From Capra hircus (lineage: Eukaryota > Chordata > Mammalia > Artiodactyla > Bovidae): a stretch of 64,000 nt of DNA. The notes below the pieces were generated by a model. The model had not been told where the DNA came from, did no database searches, and saw nothing but the letters and a program-made list of their open reading frames with translations. How positions within the stretch are numbered: position 1 is the first letter of the stretch; every line of letters starts with the position of its first letter. Location: the NCBI RefSeq assembly GCF_001704415.2, contig NC_030808.1, positions 80,692,594 through 80,756,593 of the forward strand, written 5' to 3'. Shown one piece after another: positions 1-10,545 of this stretch. Made by a program: the position numbers and the translations under genes.

Positions 1-382
1 GGAAGCAGGCTGGGGAAAGGGCAGGAGTGTAAGAAGACAAGACATCAGAGGAAAGGAGAGGGGCTCTGAGGGCAGGTGGGAGGGCAGGAGGGAGGCTGTT
101 ATGGCAGGATCTCAGTGCTCTGCCCAGGAGTTTGTACTTTATCCTATAGGTGAGTGAGTGGATGAGTCAACAAATGCTTTTTGAAAATATCAATGAAGGA
201 ATAAATTATTCTTTCCAGTATTTCCCGAGCCAAAATGTCAGGGCTTCTGAAACATCTACATGCTGAGCCTTGCTGAAGGGTTAGCCTAGCACAGGCTATT
301 AGATCAGACAGATACCCGAGGAGAAAGGAGGAGAGGTAACCCCAGGAGGAAACCGAAAGAACAGGATGGAAATAAGGGGAAC
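1..382. other. Intron, nothing recognised
   Basis: The stretch begins with a purine-rich, G/A-heavy 120 bases (gggagggcaggagggagg and similar). I see no repeat family or coding signal in the remainder. Confidence 0.5.
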
Positions 383-631
383 CAGCTCTGCTCACAGGCT
401 TCCCTGGTGGCTCAGGCATAAACAGTCTGCCTGCTGTGCACGCAGGAGATGCAGGTTCAATCCCTGGGTCAGGAAGATCTCCTGGAGGAGGAAATGGTAA
501 CCCTTTCTATTACCTTGCCAGGAAAAATATCATGGACAGAGGAGCCTGGCGGGCTATGGTCTATGGGGTCACAGATTTGGACATGACTGAACTGGCTTAG
601 CAGCAGCAGCAGCAGCAGCAGCTCTGCTCAC
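383..631 (+). mobile_element. Bov-tA-type SINE with 13 bp target-site duplication
   Basis: The element starts ggcttccctggtggctcag, has a Pol III B-box-like ggttcaatccc, and runs through the Bov-A body (catggacagaggagcctgg) to a (CAG)7 tail at 601-621. A perfect duplication, cagctctgctcac, lies at 383-395 and 619-631, which fixes both borders. The AGC-type tail is usual for this family. A 10 bp or so insertion in the tRNA-like head (ctgtgcacgc) is peculiar to this copy. Confidence 0.95.
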
Positions 632-653
632 CTGGGGAGTTAGCACATATCAG

Positions 654-880
654 GGCAATTCCCCTGGAGAAGGGATAGCCTACCCACTCCAGCATTCTCG
701 GGCTTCCCTGGTGTCTCAGACACTAAAGAATCCACCTGCAGCATGGGAGACATGGTTCGAACCCTGGATTGAGAAGATCTCCTGGAGGAGGGCATGACAA
801 CCCACCCCAGTATTCTTTCCTGGAGAATCACCCTGGAGCCTGGCAGGCTACAGTCCATGGGGTCAAAAAGAGTCAATCTA
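654..880 (+). mobile_element. Dimeric Bov-tA2-type SINE, 5' truncated
   Basis: A partial unit (cccctggagaaggg to ccagcattct) leads directly into a second unit starting gggcttccctggtg. That junction is the standard dimer joint of this family. The 3' end fades at gagtcaatct, and no target duplication is seen. Several unique substitutions suggest an older copy than the neighbouring SINE. Confidence 0.85.
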
Positions 881-3087
881 AGTGTAGGTTAGAGCACTTG
901 GTGCTCTTTGGTTGTGGAAGTAGAAATCTATTTCGGAAAAAAAATTAATTCCGTAAGTCATTCTCTATATCCTACCACTGCAATTTCAGAAGTTGATTTA
1001 GGTGGCTTTTAAACTTAGCATAACGTGTTTTATTGTTTGTTTTTAGCTACAGAGAAAAGAATATCTTATTAACATTCTATTGTACTTTACTAATTAAAAT
1101 GTTAGAGACTTACTGTCCTTTTACATAGGGACATTTCTGTGATACAGAGTACATCTTTATGTTTAGAACTGATGAGATTAGCATGTTCCTTTCGATATAT
1201 TTTCCTTAAACTCTTCATACTTGCACATGTTTTATTAGAGTTTGAAAAACAAGGTTGAAGAGTAATATATATTCAAGAAAGATTTGAGTGATTAATTTTA
1301 ATTCATTTAAATCAACATTTTTTCAAGAAAATTTTACTGCATTCATTACTTGGACAAAGGAATTTCTGAAAGCAGCTTTTTGCTATACTAATCAGGAAAC
1401 TCAGTAACTGTCTTTAGTGAAATAAGTGAATTATCTGTCAAGAAACCCTGGGCAAATGGCTTTACAACTCCATATCTCAGGCTGTGTCACCCTTATGTGA
1501 AATGTAGATGTTAATCCCTTGTGAATTAGTCGCTTCTCTGATTCCTAAGTTTCTGGGGTGTAAATGGAAACTACAATGATCTCACAAGATGCTCGTGAGA
1601 TTTGGAATAAATAAATAGATTTAAAATATCTTGGGTGCTGGTATGATGCTTTTGGCTACTACAGGAATTTGTAAGGAGAACATTCAGCAGTTTATATGTG
1701 AGTACCCCGCAGAATCTCTCAGTTAAGTTCATACTGTTGTGATCCTTAACTATTATAACATTGTATATAGACTCTTAGCTTCAGACTGGATTTTAGGTTG
1801 TTTTAACCCCCTTCCCAGTATAAGTATCCCTTCTATAAACATCTCCTGAGAGAGGTCTTCAGGGCTCTACTTTGAAGATTATAGATCTCTACTTTGAAGA
1901 TTGTAGGACTGTTTTGTTTTGTTTTTTTAACTTTTTTTGCCCTTACTACTTCACATTTTACAAGAAAGCATTTTCCCAATCTTCTAATGCTCTCCAGTGA
2001 ATGAGGGGCTCTCCTCGTTCCAAGAGTGCACTTATACCCTCAAATTGCCAAAGCATCAGAGACTTACATAATTGCTGAATATTCTTGTTTACTTAACCTA
2101 CACTTAGATTGAAATTCCTCATTGTCTAGTAACAAAATGTTTTCTATTCTTTTGAATGAAGAGTCCCTTTAATCTTAAAAGTGACCCTTTTTGGAGAGCA
2201 TTCCAAAATGCCAATCAAGCCAAGTACTCTATCTTGCCTTTGAACTCAAGGAGCTGAAAGTGTGCCTGTAATCTCCAGCTTTGGGTTACCAGAGGGCAAG
2301 AGGTGGTAGGAATGTCATGGATAAATGAAAACCCCAAAACTGTTAGTCTTAGTGAAACTTTTACTGAAGCTGTCAACACAGAGTGTTCTAATTAATCAGG
2401 TTCTCCCTTGTGTCTTCTGTACCACCTGGTAATGGAACTTGGGCAGAGAGAATGATGGAGGCTGCTTATCATCAGGATTTCTGTAGACATGTACAAGGTT
2501 GGGTGAAGATAATAAAGCAGGACGCCCTCCGACTTGAGCTGATGGCCTGGTTCAAGATTTGTACTTATAACCTTGTCCCCCACCCAACTAGAGATGAATG
2601 TACTAAAGAAAAATTAAATGACCAACAGTAAGTCAATGGGTTAGAAAAGCAGAAGAGATTTGAGAACTGGATAACTTGTCCCTTAATTATCAAGACTCCT
2701 CAGTGTAATGTTAATGTTTGTAATAACCATCCATTTGTACAAAGTGGTAAATAAAGCAAGCTACTTCTGGAGGGTTAAAGGACAAATTCATTACTTGGTA
2801 TTCCATGATTGTCAAATAAACCTACCAGATTGTACCTGATTTATAAACACAGAGCAACTGAAAATATCTTTTCCCCAGAAAAGGTGGACTCTATTCTTGT
2901 TCACATGATCTTTGCAAATTCCAACAGCTTCAGCTTTTACTCTGCTGCAGCTGGCCAACCCTTGAAACCAGATGCACATTAGGACCCATCACCAAAGGTA
3001 CCAGGGTTCAGATGGGAAGGATCCAATTGGGAAGAAAGTGGGAGATGCTCTTGAAGTAGCTTCTAGGAAAATTCCCAGGAGAAAACT
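881..3087. other. AT-rich unique intron
   Basis: This 2.2 kb is AT-rich with T runs near 1912-1940. No repeat family was recognised with confidence. A 73-codon plus-strand frame at 2410-2631 has no recognisable motif, no splice context and no codon pattern that I can support as coding. Confidence 0.5.
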
Positions 3088-3252
3088 ACAAAGGTCCATA
3101 TGCTGCTGCTGCTGCTGCTAAGTCACTTCAGTCGTGTCCGACTCTGTGCGACCCCATAGACGGCAGCCCACCAGGCTCCTCCGTCCATGGGATTTTCCAG
3201 GCAAGAGTACTGGAGCGGGGTGCCATTGCCTTCTCCAACAAAGGTCCATATG
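3088..3252 (-). mobile_element. Bov-A2-type SINE, 15 bp target-site duplication
   Basis: In reverse orientation the element carries the Bov-A body (gtccgactctgtgcgacccc, then ccaccaggctcct). A (TGC)6 run at 3101-3118 is its AGC-type tail on the opposite strand. The duplication acaaaggtccatatg is perfect at 3088-3102 and 3238-3252. Confidence 0.93.
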
Positions 3253-4132
3253 AGGGGTCACAAATCCGAATGCCAGCAGAGACCAGAAAGTTAATGTGAA
3301 CGGGTGCAAGGAGGTAAGGCTTTAAGGAGTGATAAGGACTCTGGTAAGGTAGAGAGCATATGCCCTGTGTGATAGGAGTAGCCAGTACTCAGCTCTAGCC
3401 AGTTGTTGCCAAGTTGGAAAGCAACCCATTATTAAGCAATCCAGTATTAGCAGATCTGATTTCTCAAGAGAAGTTGGGCTCCAGGTGTTTATTTTAAAAT
3501 TCTTCCAATTTTAAAAACCACTGTGCAAGTCAGATTTCCAAGCCTCATAAGATCTGTGGGCCTCCAAGTTATCACACTGGTGCCCAGAAAATATAAAATG
3601 AGGGCCATTATGGGGGCCAGTACTTTTATTTTATGCTTGATCATGGTCACAAATTATTGGTCTTCCAGATGTAATTTGGTCTTCTCCCAAAGGAGAGAGT
3701 GAATGGGCCTCAGAAGACCTCAGAGGCCAGGGTCTTTGCATTGATGAGGGGTTCTGAGATGTCCTAAAAGAAATGATCCAGAAAGAAAAGGCACTCAGAA
3801 GCTCAAAGAGAACATAAAGCAAAGTCAAGAGTGTGATAACTAAGTAGATATAACATGGGGATAAAGATTAAAGGCCCAGTCCCTTGATGGGGAGAAAAAA
3901 AAAATTAAAGTATGGAACTGTACCCAAAGGAGACAGATTTGGCACTTCTGGAGAAAGGAAAGAACAGCTAACGAGATCATCATGAGTTTGATAAGAGTCT
4001 ATGGAGGTCACTACAAGCTTGTCTTCTTCAAACTATAAAATTAGCATTGGCTAAAGTACATTCCGTGAGATGTTAAAAGGAGATTCCCAGGAAGACAGGA
4101 GCTCAATCGTTAGAAAACTCCAAGTTAAATCT
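3253..4132. other. Intron, nothing recognised
   Basis: Unique-looking DNA with a short A run near 3895-3904. It is followed at 4132-4149 by a run of about 18 T. No coding or repeat signal was recognised. Confidence 0.45.
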
Positions 4133-4441
4133 TTTTTTTTTTTTTTTTCTGTGTTATAATGTAGAGCCTTTAGTATCAGTTCAGTTCAGTTCAGTCACTC
4201 AGTCGGGTCTGACTCTTTGCAACCCCATGAATCGCAGCATGCCAGGCCTCCCTGTCCATCACCAACTCCCGGAGTTCACCCAAACTCATGTGCATAGATG
4301 AGTGATACCATCCAGCCATCATCCATCCACCGAGTGATGCCACTCGGTGATGCCATCCAGCCATGTCATCCTCTGTCGTCCCGTTCTCCTCCTGCCCCCA
4401 ATCCCTCCCAGCATCAGGGTCTTTTCCAATCAGTCAACTCT

Positions 4442-5281
4442 TCACATGAGGTGGCCAAAGTATTGGAGTTTCAGCCTCAGCATCAGTCCTTCCAATGAAC
4501 GCCCAAGACTGGTCTCATTTAGGATGGACTGGCTAGATCGCCTTGCAGTCCAAGGGACTCTCAACAGTCTTCTCCAGCACCACAGTTCAAAAGCATCAAT
4601 TCTTCGGCACTCAGCTTTCTTCATAGTCCAACTCTCACATCCACACATGACCACTGGAAAAACCATAGCCTTGACTAGACGGACCTTTGTTGGCAAAGTA
4701 ATATCTCTGCTTTTTAATATGCTATCTAGGTTGGTCATAACTTTCCTTCCAAGGAGTAAACGTCTTTTAATTTCATGGCTGCAATCACCATCTGCAGTGA
4801 TTTTGGAGCCCAAAAAAATAAAGTCTGACACTGTTTCCACTGTTTCCCCATCTATTTGCCATGAAGTGATGGGGCCAGATGCCATGATCTTCATTTTCTG
4901 AATGTTGAGCTTTAAGCCAACTTTGTCACTCTCCTCTTTTACCTTCATCAAGAGGCTTTTTAGTTCCTCTTCACTTTCTGCCATAAGGGTGGTGTTATCT
5001 GCATATCTGAGGTTATTGATATTTCTCCTGGCAATCTTGATTCCAGCTTGTGCTTCTTCCAGCCCAGCGTTTCTCATGATGTACTCTGCATATAAGTTAA
5101 AGAAGCACAGTGACAATATACAGCCTTGACGTACTCCTTTTCCTGTTTGGAACCAGTCTGTTGTTCCATGTCCAGTTCTAACTGTTGCTTCCTGATCTGC
5201 ATACAGATTTCTCAAGAGGCAGGTTGGATGGTCTGGTATTCCCATCTCTTTCAGAATTTTCCACAGTTTATTGTGATCCAC
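4442..5281 (-). pseudogene. BovB reverse transcriptase C-terminal remnant
   Basis: A 279-codon open stretch within the BovB copy begins after an in-frame TAG (5330-5332) and ends at a TGA where the frame otherwise continues. It contains QGCILSLCFFNLYAEY, then RYADNTTLMAE where the second catalytic aspartate of the YxDD box is replaced by asparagine, then WQIDGETVETVSDFIFLGSKI. The loss of the aspartate would abolish polymerase activity even without the stops. The TGA probably arose by CpG decay of an arginine codon. Confidence 0.9.
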
Positions 5282-5329
5282 ACAGTCAAAGGCTTTGACA
5301 TAGTCAATAGAGCAGAAATAGATGTTTTT

Positions 5330-6321
5330 CTAGAACTCTCTTGCTTTTTCCATGATCCAGTGGATGTTGGCAATTTGATCTCTGGTTCCTCTGCCTTTTC
5401 TAAAACCAGCTTGAATATCTGGAAGTTCACAGTTCATATATTGCTGCAGCCTGGCTTGGAGAATTTTGAGCATTACTAGCGTGTGAGATGAGTGCAATTG
5501 TGCGGTAGTTTGAGCATTCTTTGGCATTGCCTTTCTTTGGGATTGGAATGAAAACCAACCTTTTCCAGTCCTGTGGCCACTGCTGAGTTTTCCAAATTTG
5601 CTGGCATATTGAGTGGAACACTTTCACAGCATCATCTTTCAGGATTTGAAATAGCTCAACTGGAACTCCATCACCTCCACTAGCTTTGTTCATAGTGATG
5701 CTTTCTAAGACCCACTTGACTTCACATTCCAGGATATCAGGCTCTAGGTGAGTGATCACACCATCGTGATTATCTGGGTTGTGAAGATCTTTTTTGTACA
5801 GTTCTTCCGTGTATTCTTGCCACCTCTTCTTAATATCTTCTGCTTCTGTTAGGTCCATACCATTTCTGTCCTTTATCGAGCCCATCTTTGCATGGAATGT
5901 TCCCTTGGTATCTCTAATTTTCTTGAAGAGATCTCTAGTCTTTCCCATTCTGTTCTTTTCCTCTTTCTTTGCATTGATCGCTGAGGAAGCCTTTCTTATC
6001 TCTCCTTGCTGTTCTTTGGAACTCTGCATTCAGATGCCTATATCTTTCCTTTTCTCCTTTGCTTTTTGCTTCTCTTCTTTTCACAGCTATTTGTAAGACC
6101 TCCCCAGACAGCCATTTTGCTTTTTTGCATTTCTTTTCCATGGGAATGGCGTTGATCCTTGTCTCCTGTACAATGTCACAAACCTCCATCCATAGTTCAT
6201 CATGTACTCTATCTATCAGATCTAGTCCCTTAAATCTATTTGTCACTTCCACTGTATAATCATAAGGGATTTGATTTAGGTCATATCTGAATGGCCTAGT
6301 GGTTTTCCCCATTTTCTTCAA
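5330..6321 (-). pseudogene. BovB reverse transcriptase N-terminal remnants, frameshifted
   Basis: Three overlapping open pieces (6321-5935, 6029-5427, 5527-5330) continue one another in different frames. Recognisable pieces are PFRYDLNQIPYDYTVEVTN, MGKTRDLFKKIRDTKGTF, KASGGDGVPVELFQILKDD and GFRKGRGTRDQIANI. The frame changes lie near 5970 and 5480. This part is between the endonuclease and the polymerase core of the element. Confidence 0.88.
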
Positions 6322-6433
6322 TTTAAGTCTGAATTTGGCAATAAGGAGTTCATGATCTGAGCCACAGTCAGCTCCCAGTCTTGTTTTTGCTGACTGTATA
6401 GAGCTTCTCCATCTTTGGCTGCAAAGAATATAA

Positions 6434-7441
6434 TCAATCTGATTTCGGTGTTGACCATCTGGTGATGTCCATGTGTAGTCTTCTCTTGTGTTGTTGGAAG
6501 AGGGTGTTTGCTATGACCAGTGTGTTCTCTTGGCAAAACTCTATTAGCCTTTGCCCTGCTTCATTCCATATTCCAAGGCCAAATTTGCCTGTTACTCCAG
6601 GTGTTTCTTGACTTTCTACTTTTGCATTCCAGTCCCCTATAACGAAAAGGACATCTTTTTTGGGTGTTAGTTCTAGAAGGTCTTGTAGGTCTTCATAGAA
6701 CTGTTCAACTTCAGCTTCTTCAGCGTTACTGGTTGGGGCATAGGCTTGGATTACTGTCATATTGAATGGTTTGCCTTGGAAATGAACAGAGATCATTCTT
6801 TCATTTTTGAGATTGCATCCAAGTACTGCATTTTGGACTCTTTTGTTGACCATGATGGGTACTCCATTTCTTCTAAGGGATTCCTGCCCATAGTAGTAGA
6901 TATAATGGTCATCTGAGTTAAATTCACCCATTCCAGTCCATTTTAGTTCACTGATTCCTAGAATGTCGACGTTCACTCTTGCCATCTCCTGTCTGATCAC
7001 TTCCAATTTGCCTTGATTCATGGACCTGACATTCCAGGTTCCTGTGCAATATTGCTCTTTATAGCATCGGATCTTGCTTCTATCACCAGTCACATCCACA
7101 GCTGGGTATTGTTTTTGCTTTGGTTCCATCCCTTCATTCTTTCTGGAGTTATTTCTCCACTGATCTCCAGTAGCATATTGGGCACCTACTGATCTGGGGA
7201 GTTCCCCTTTCAGTATCCTATCATTTTGCCTTTTCATGCTGTTCATGGGGTTCTCAAGGCAAGAATACTGAAGTGGTTTGCCATTCCCTACCTCTCCAGC
7301 ATGACCCGCCCACCTTGGGTGGCCCCACACAGCATGGCTTAGTTTCATTGAGTTAGACAAGGCTGTGGTACGTGTGATCAGATTGACTAGTTTTCTGTGA
7401 TTATGGTTTCGGTGTGTCTGCCCTCTGATGCAGTCTCGCAA
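6434..7441 (-). pseudogene. BovB endonuclease-domain remnant
   Basis: A 335-codon open frame, the longest in the window. Residues from about 135 onward form an APE-type endonuclease: TWNVRSM (metal-binding asparagine region), ISELKWTG (catalytic glutamate), NGVPIMVNK, IQAYAPT and GDWNAKVE (catalytic aspartate and asparagine). The domain's C-terminal SDH box falls beyond a frameshift near 6490. The first 100 or so residues are leader translation of the BovB 5' part and may not be protein in any active element. Confidence 0.88.
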
Positions 7442-7467
7442 CTACCAACTTACTTAGGTTTCTCTTA

Positions 7468-7732
7468 CCTTGGACGTGGGGTGTCTCTTCACGGCTGCTC
7501 TAGCAAAGCACAGCCACTGCTCCTTACCTTGGACGAAGGGTATCTCCTCACGGCCGCCCCTCCTGATCCTCAACGTGGAGTAGCTCCTCTCGGCCCTCCT
7601 GCACCCACGCAGCCGCTGCTCCTTGGACGTGGGGTTGCTTCTCTCAGTTACCACCCCTGACCTCGGGTGTGGGGAAGCTCTTCTCGGCCGCCACCCCTGA
7701 CTTTGGGCAAGGGGTAGCTCCTTTTGGCCACA
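7468..7732 (-). repeat. GC-rich tandem repeats in BovB 5' region
   Basis: Six diverged copies of a unit of about 32 bp follow each other, beginning at 7468, 7527, 7568, 7621, 7661 and 7701. On the plus strand each resembles ccttggacgtggggtagctc followed by ctctcggccgcc. Spacing is 59, 41, 53, 40 and 40 bases. A second short duplication follows (cttctgcgtggtccgtcg at about 7733 and cttctgtgcggtccgtcg at about 7762). The position at the 5' end of the LINE suggests promoter monomers. Confidence 0.8.
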
Positions 7733-7807
7733 CTTCTGCGTGGTCCGTCGCAGCTGGCACACTTCTGTGCGGTCCGTCGATTCAAGTCTATTGAGACCAT
7801 GCCAAAG

Positions 7808-8049
7808 CAGGATAAAGTATTTATTTTTTAATATTTATCTATCTATTTATTTATTGGGCTGCAAGGTCTTAGTTGTAGCCTTCGGGACCTTCAGTCATCA
7901 TATGGGATCTTTTGTGTGGCACACAGGATCTTAGTTGCTCTGCTACAAGTGGGATCTTTATTCCCTGACCAGGGATCCAACCAGCATCCCCCTGCATTAC
8001 AAGGTGGATTCTTAACCACTGGACCACCAGAGATGTCCCAGGATAAAGT
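7808..8049 (-). mobile_element. CHR-type (tRNA-Glu-derived) SINE, 11 bp target-site duplication
   Basis: In reverse orientation the head reads gacatctctggtggtccagt and the body contains the B-box-like segment and the gatcccttgtgg-type region; the A/T-rich tail is at the low-coordinate side (tttattttttaatatttatc). The perfect duplication caggataaagt is at 7808-7818 and 8039-8049. It appears to have landed in the 5' end of the BovB copy. Confidence 0.9.
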
Positions 8050-8056
8050 CTTTAGT

Positions 8057-9614
8057 TTACCTAATTTAGCTGACCACATAATCCCCCTACCCCGGAGCAC
8101 CTTGTGAGACTAGTATTCTGCTGAGTTCATACTGATGACAAACGTGCATTAGAGACAATCAGGAGCAAACGTGCTCAAATAACCCGTAGGCTATTTCTCC
8201 CTTCGAGCCATGGATGTGGGGACAAGTCACACATCCAGAGGGATCCTGGTTAGTATCTCTGGTGACTCTGGTGTCTTGAGTAGGAAACCAAGAGGCAGAG
8301 CTGATGCTCCGGTCTCTTCCAGAGCCGTGAGTCAGGATTTTAGAAGAAACAGGCACACAGGCATGGGGAGCGTGAGCTGCTCTGTAACTGAGCCGAGGAC
8401 GCCTGTCCCCCTGGACCATGGATTTGGATGCTGGAATGACAGGCCCCTTGGCAAGGAATCGGGAGCTTGTCACATAAACCAAGGAAAGCATTTTTGGCCA
8501 GAGACTTGAAGACCAAACAGGAGAGCTTTAAAAGGAGATTTAAAGGGGATGAAGTGGAATGTTCAAATGAAACTCTAAAATCGCAGCCCACGGAGGGGCA
8601 GCAGGTGTGAGCTAGAAATAAGAGGCCTAGCAGAGGGGGTGCCAAGCAGTTCTCTGAGGAACTGGCAGCAGGGTCACATCCACACTAGGGACGCGCTCAC
8701 CAGCTGCATGGTGAGGGGGCCAAGTGAATGGGGGAGGCAAGCACGACCTCCGAGATAATAGAGGTGAGCTGGCTAGGACACACAGCCGGGACGCCATGCT
8801 AGGCCAGGGTGACAAGGTCACGTGATTGCAGGCGCTGAAATGGGCGTTAGGAGTGTACGCACAAGTAGCAGTCACAAACATGAGAGTGGAAGCAAAGCCG
8901 AGAGCATATGGATGAGATTTTCAAAAGGGCGAAATAGGATTTTGCTGGCGGTGTGTGCGCTATAGTCTTCTCAGGCAGAGACAGGCCCTGGCTGGTGCTT
9001 TCCTATTTAAGACTTTTTTCCTAAGTAGCATAGGAAGAAGATGGAATAAAGATGGGAAGAGGGTATTTATTCAAGCATCTGCCCCATTTTATGAATTGTT
9101 GCCTTGCTAACAATTTCATGATATAAAAGAGAAACCTAGGCGGGAACTCCCTTACTCTGTACTTAGTTCTGACCAGGAAGCATCCAACTGGCTCAGGGTG
9201 TGGAGGCACAGAAACTTCAGAGGAAGCAGCCAGACCATCGTGCAGTTTTATGAAAGCCAAAGAAATATGAGGCATCCTTTAGTTGTGCCTTTTCCTCCCC
9301 CTTCTTACCTCTTTTGCTTCTTACTTCCCTCTGCCACCCCTGGTCCCAGTCTAAGCAGAACTCCAGCCCAACTTTAGGGTAGCCACCAGGGATTTTAGGG
9401 TGGGTTTTATTAATAGTCCCCATGTTTCTTTTCCAGGAAGTTAAGGAGAACAAAGATTCCCCAATCCAAATTCAGCAAGAAAGATGTGCCGCTTGTATTT
9501 CAAGTTGTGACTCAGAATCCATGAGACCACAAAGCCAGTTTTATACATGGCAATGGAGTTCTGTTGCTTCATTATCTGAGTGTATATCAGAGGACCCATG
9601 TATACCTTCTCAAC
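8057..9614. other. Intron, nothing recognised
   Basis: The stretch is moderately GC-rich between 8.2 and 8.9 kb. Several short frames exist on both strands, none with a recognisable domain or splice setting. A pyrimidine-rich patch occurs at 9286-9345. Confidence 0.45.
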
Positions 9615-9785
9615 TAATACCTTGCAAGGTAGGGAATACCATCCCAATTCAAAGATGAAGAAACTAAGGGCTAGGGACTAAATGACTTGCCCAAGGCCAC
9701 GTAGCAAGTAAGTGACTGATCTGCGGCTGAAACCCAGGCCTTTCTGGCTTCTGACCAGGGCTTTTTCAGCCTTACCACACTGTCT
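9615..9785 (-). repeat. MIR SINE
   Basis: The segment reads as the reverse complement of MIR: gatgaagaaactaagggc, then cttgcccaaggccacgtagc and aacccaggcctttctggc. These are the conserved core and tRNA-like head. Ancient mammalian repeat. Confidence 0.8.
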
Positions 9786-10545
9786 GCAAAGCTAGACATT
9801 GGATATCTAGTGGGATAATTGGCTTTGGTGGTTACTCTGAGAACCCAATCTCAACATGACATTGTTTCTATGGGAAAATGTGCTCAAAGTGACAAACAAC
9901 TGGCTTAAGCAAGGAACTTTTGTAACCTGACCTGTCACAAATTGGGCACCACCTCAAGCTCAGAAAGGCTGGCTGTGGGAGGGAGAGAGGAGACCAGGGT
10001 TATTCAGCCAGCAACCCCTCAGACACCGCGATACCATTTAAAGCCAGCTTTGCGTTTGCCCAGAAACAGCAGCCTCAAAGGCATCTGTAAAATAACCACA
10101 TAGCACCCACCACAGAAGACAGATGTGAGGACCACAGGAGGGGACCCTTTGGTTTCTAAAGCAGCTAATGCAGGTCCAGCACACAATAGACACCGGATAA
10201 GTAGAGACCAAGACAATTCCCAACAGCTGGGGGTGAGCTGGGAGTGGAGGGGGTAGAGACAGAGGAGGAGCTCTGCTGTCTCTCTCGGGGCTCCCTGGGA
10301 ATAACGTAGGGTGAATTACTGTAGGGTGGGGTTGTGGACCTGCTTTGGGGGTTTGCCTCCTTCTCCACTAAACGGTTTCTAGTTTCTAGCTTTGGTTGGT
10401 CAGAACCCAGGAAATGATCTTCCTCAGCAAGAGCTTCTGAGAGCTTCCTCAGCCTACCTTCTCCCGGTGTTCAGGGCTATATTTGGTTGGTTGGTTGGAG
10501 AACAAAAATCTCTTTTTATTTATTTGTCTTTCATTTCCTTATTTT
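9786..10545. other. Intron, nothing recognised
   Basis: No family recognised. A short (GGTT)4 run lies near 10482-10498, followed by T-rich sequence leading into the L1 3' end. Confidence 0.45.

Larger units (their letters stand above)
4177..7818 (-). mobile_element. BovB (RTE-type) LINE, near full length, inactivated
   Basis: The 3' end lies at 4177 (cagttcagttcagttcag on the plus strand) and the 5' region is near 7.5-7.8 kb, so transcription of the element would run leftward. The endonuclease part (minus strand, 7441-6434) retains TWNVRSM, GISELKWTG, QAYAPT and GDWNAKVE, typical of APE-like endonucleases. The reverse transcriptase part (6321-4442) retains GDGVPVELFQ, AGFRKGRGTRDQI and QGCILS. 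It is broken: the frame changes near 6490, 6325, 5970 and 5480, in-frame stops lie at 5330-5332 (TAG) and 4442-4444 (TGA), and the catalytic YADD-type box reads YADN. It is therefore a dead copy. Established knowledge: BovB entered ruminant ancestors by horizontal transfer and is the partner of Bov-A/Bov-tA SINEs. Confidence 0.95.

Noticed and set aside
2410..2631. 73-codon frame with plausible-looking peptide
   Set aside because: No recognised domain, no splice or promoter context; overlapped by an antisense frame.
600..3120. CRISPR-like spaced repeats
   Set aside because: The recurring sequences are dispersed SINE copies of varied spacing and orientation in a mammalian genome.
4347..4901. 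184-codon plus-strand frame
   Set aside because: It is the complement of the BovB reverse transcriptase region and has no independent support.
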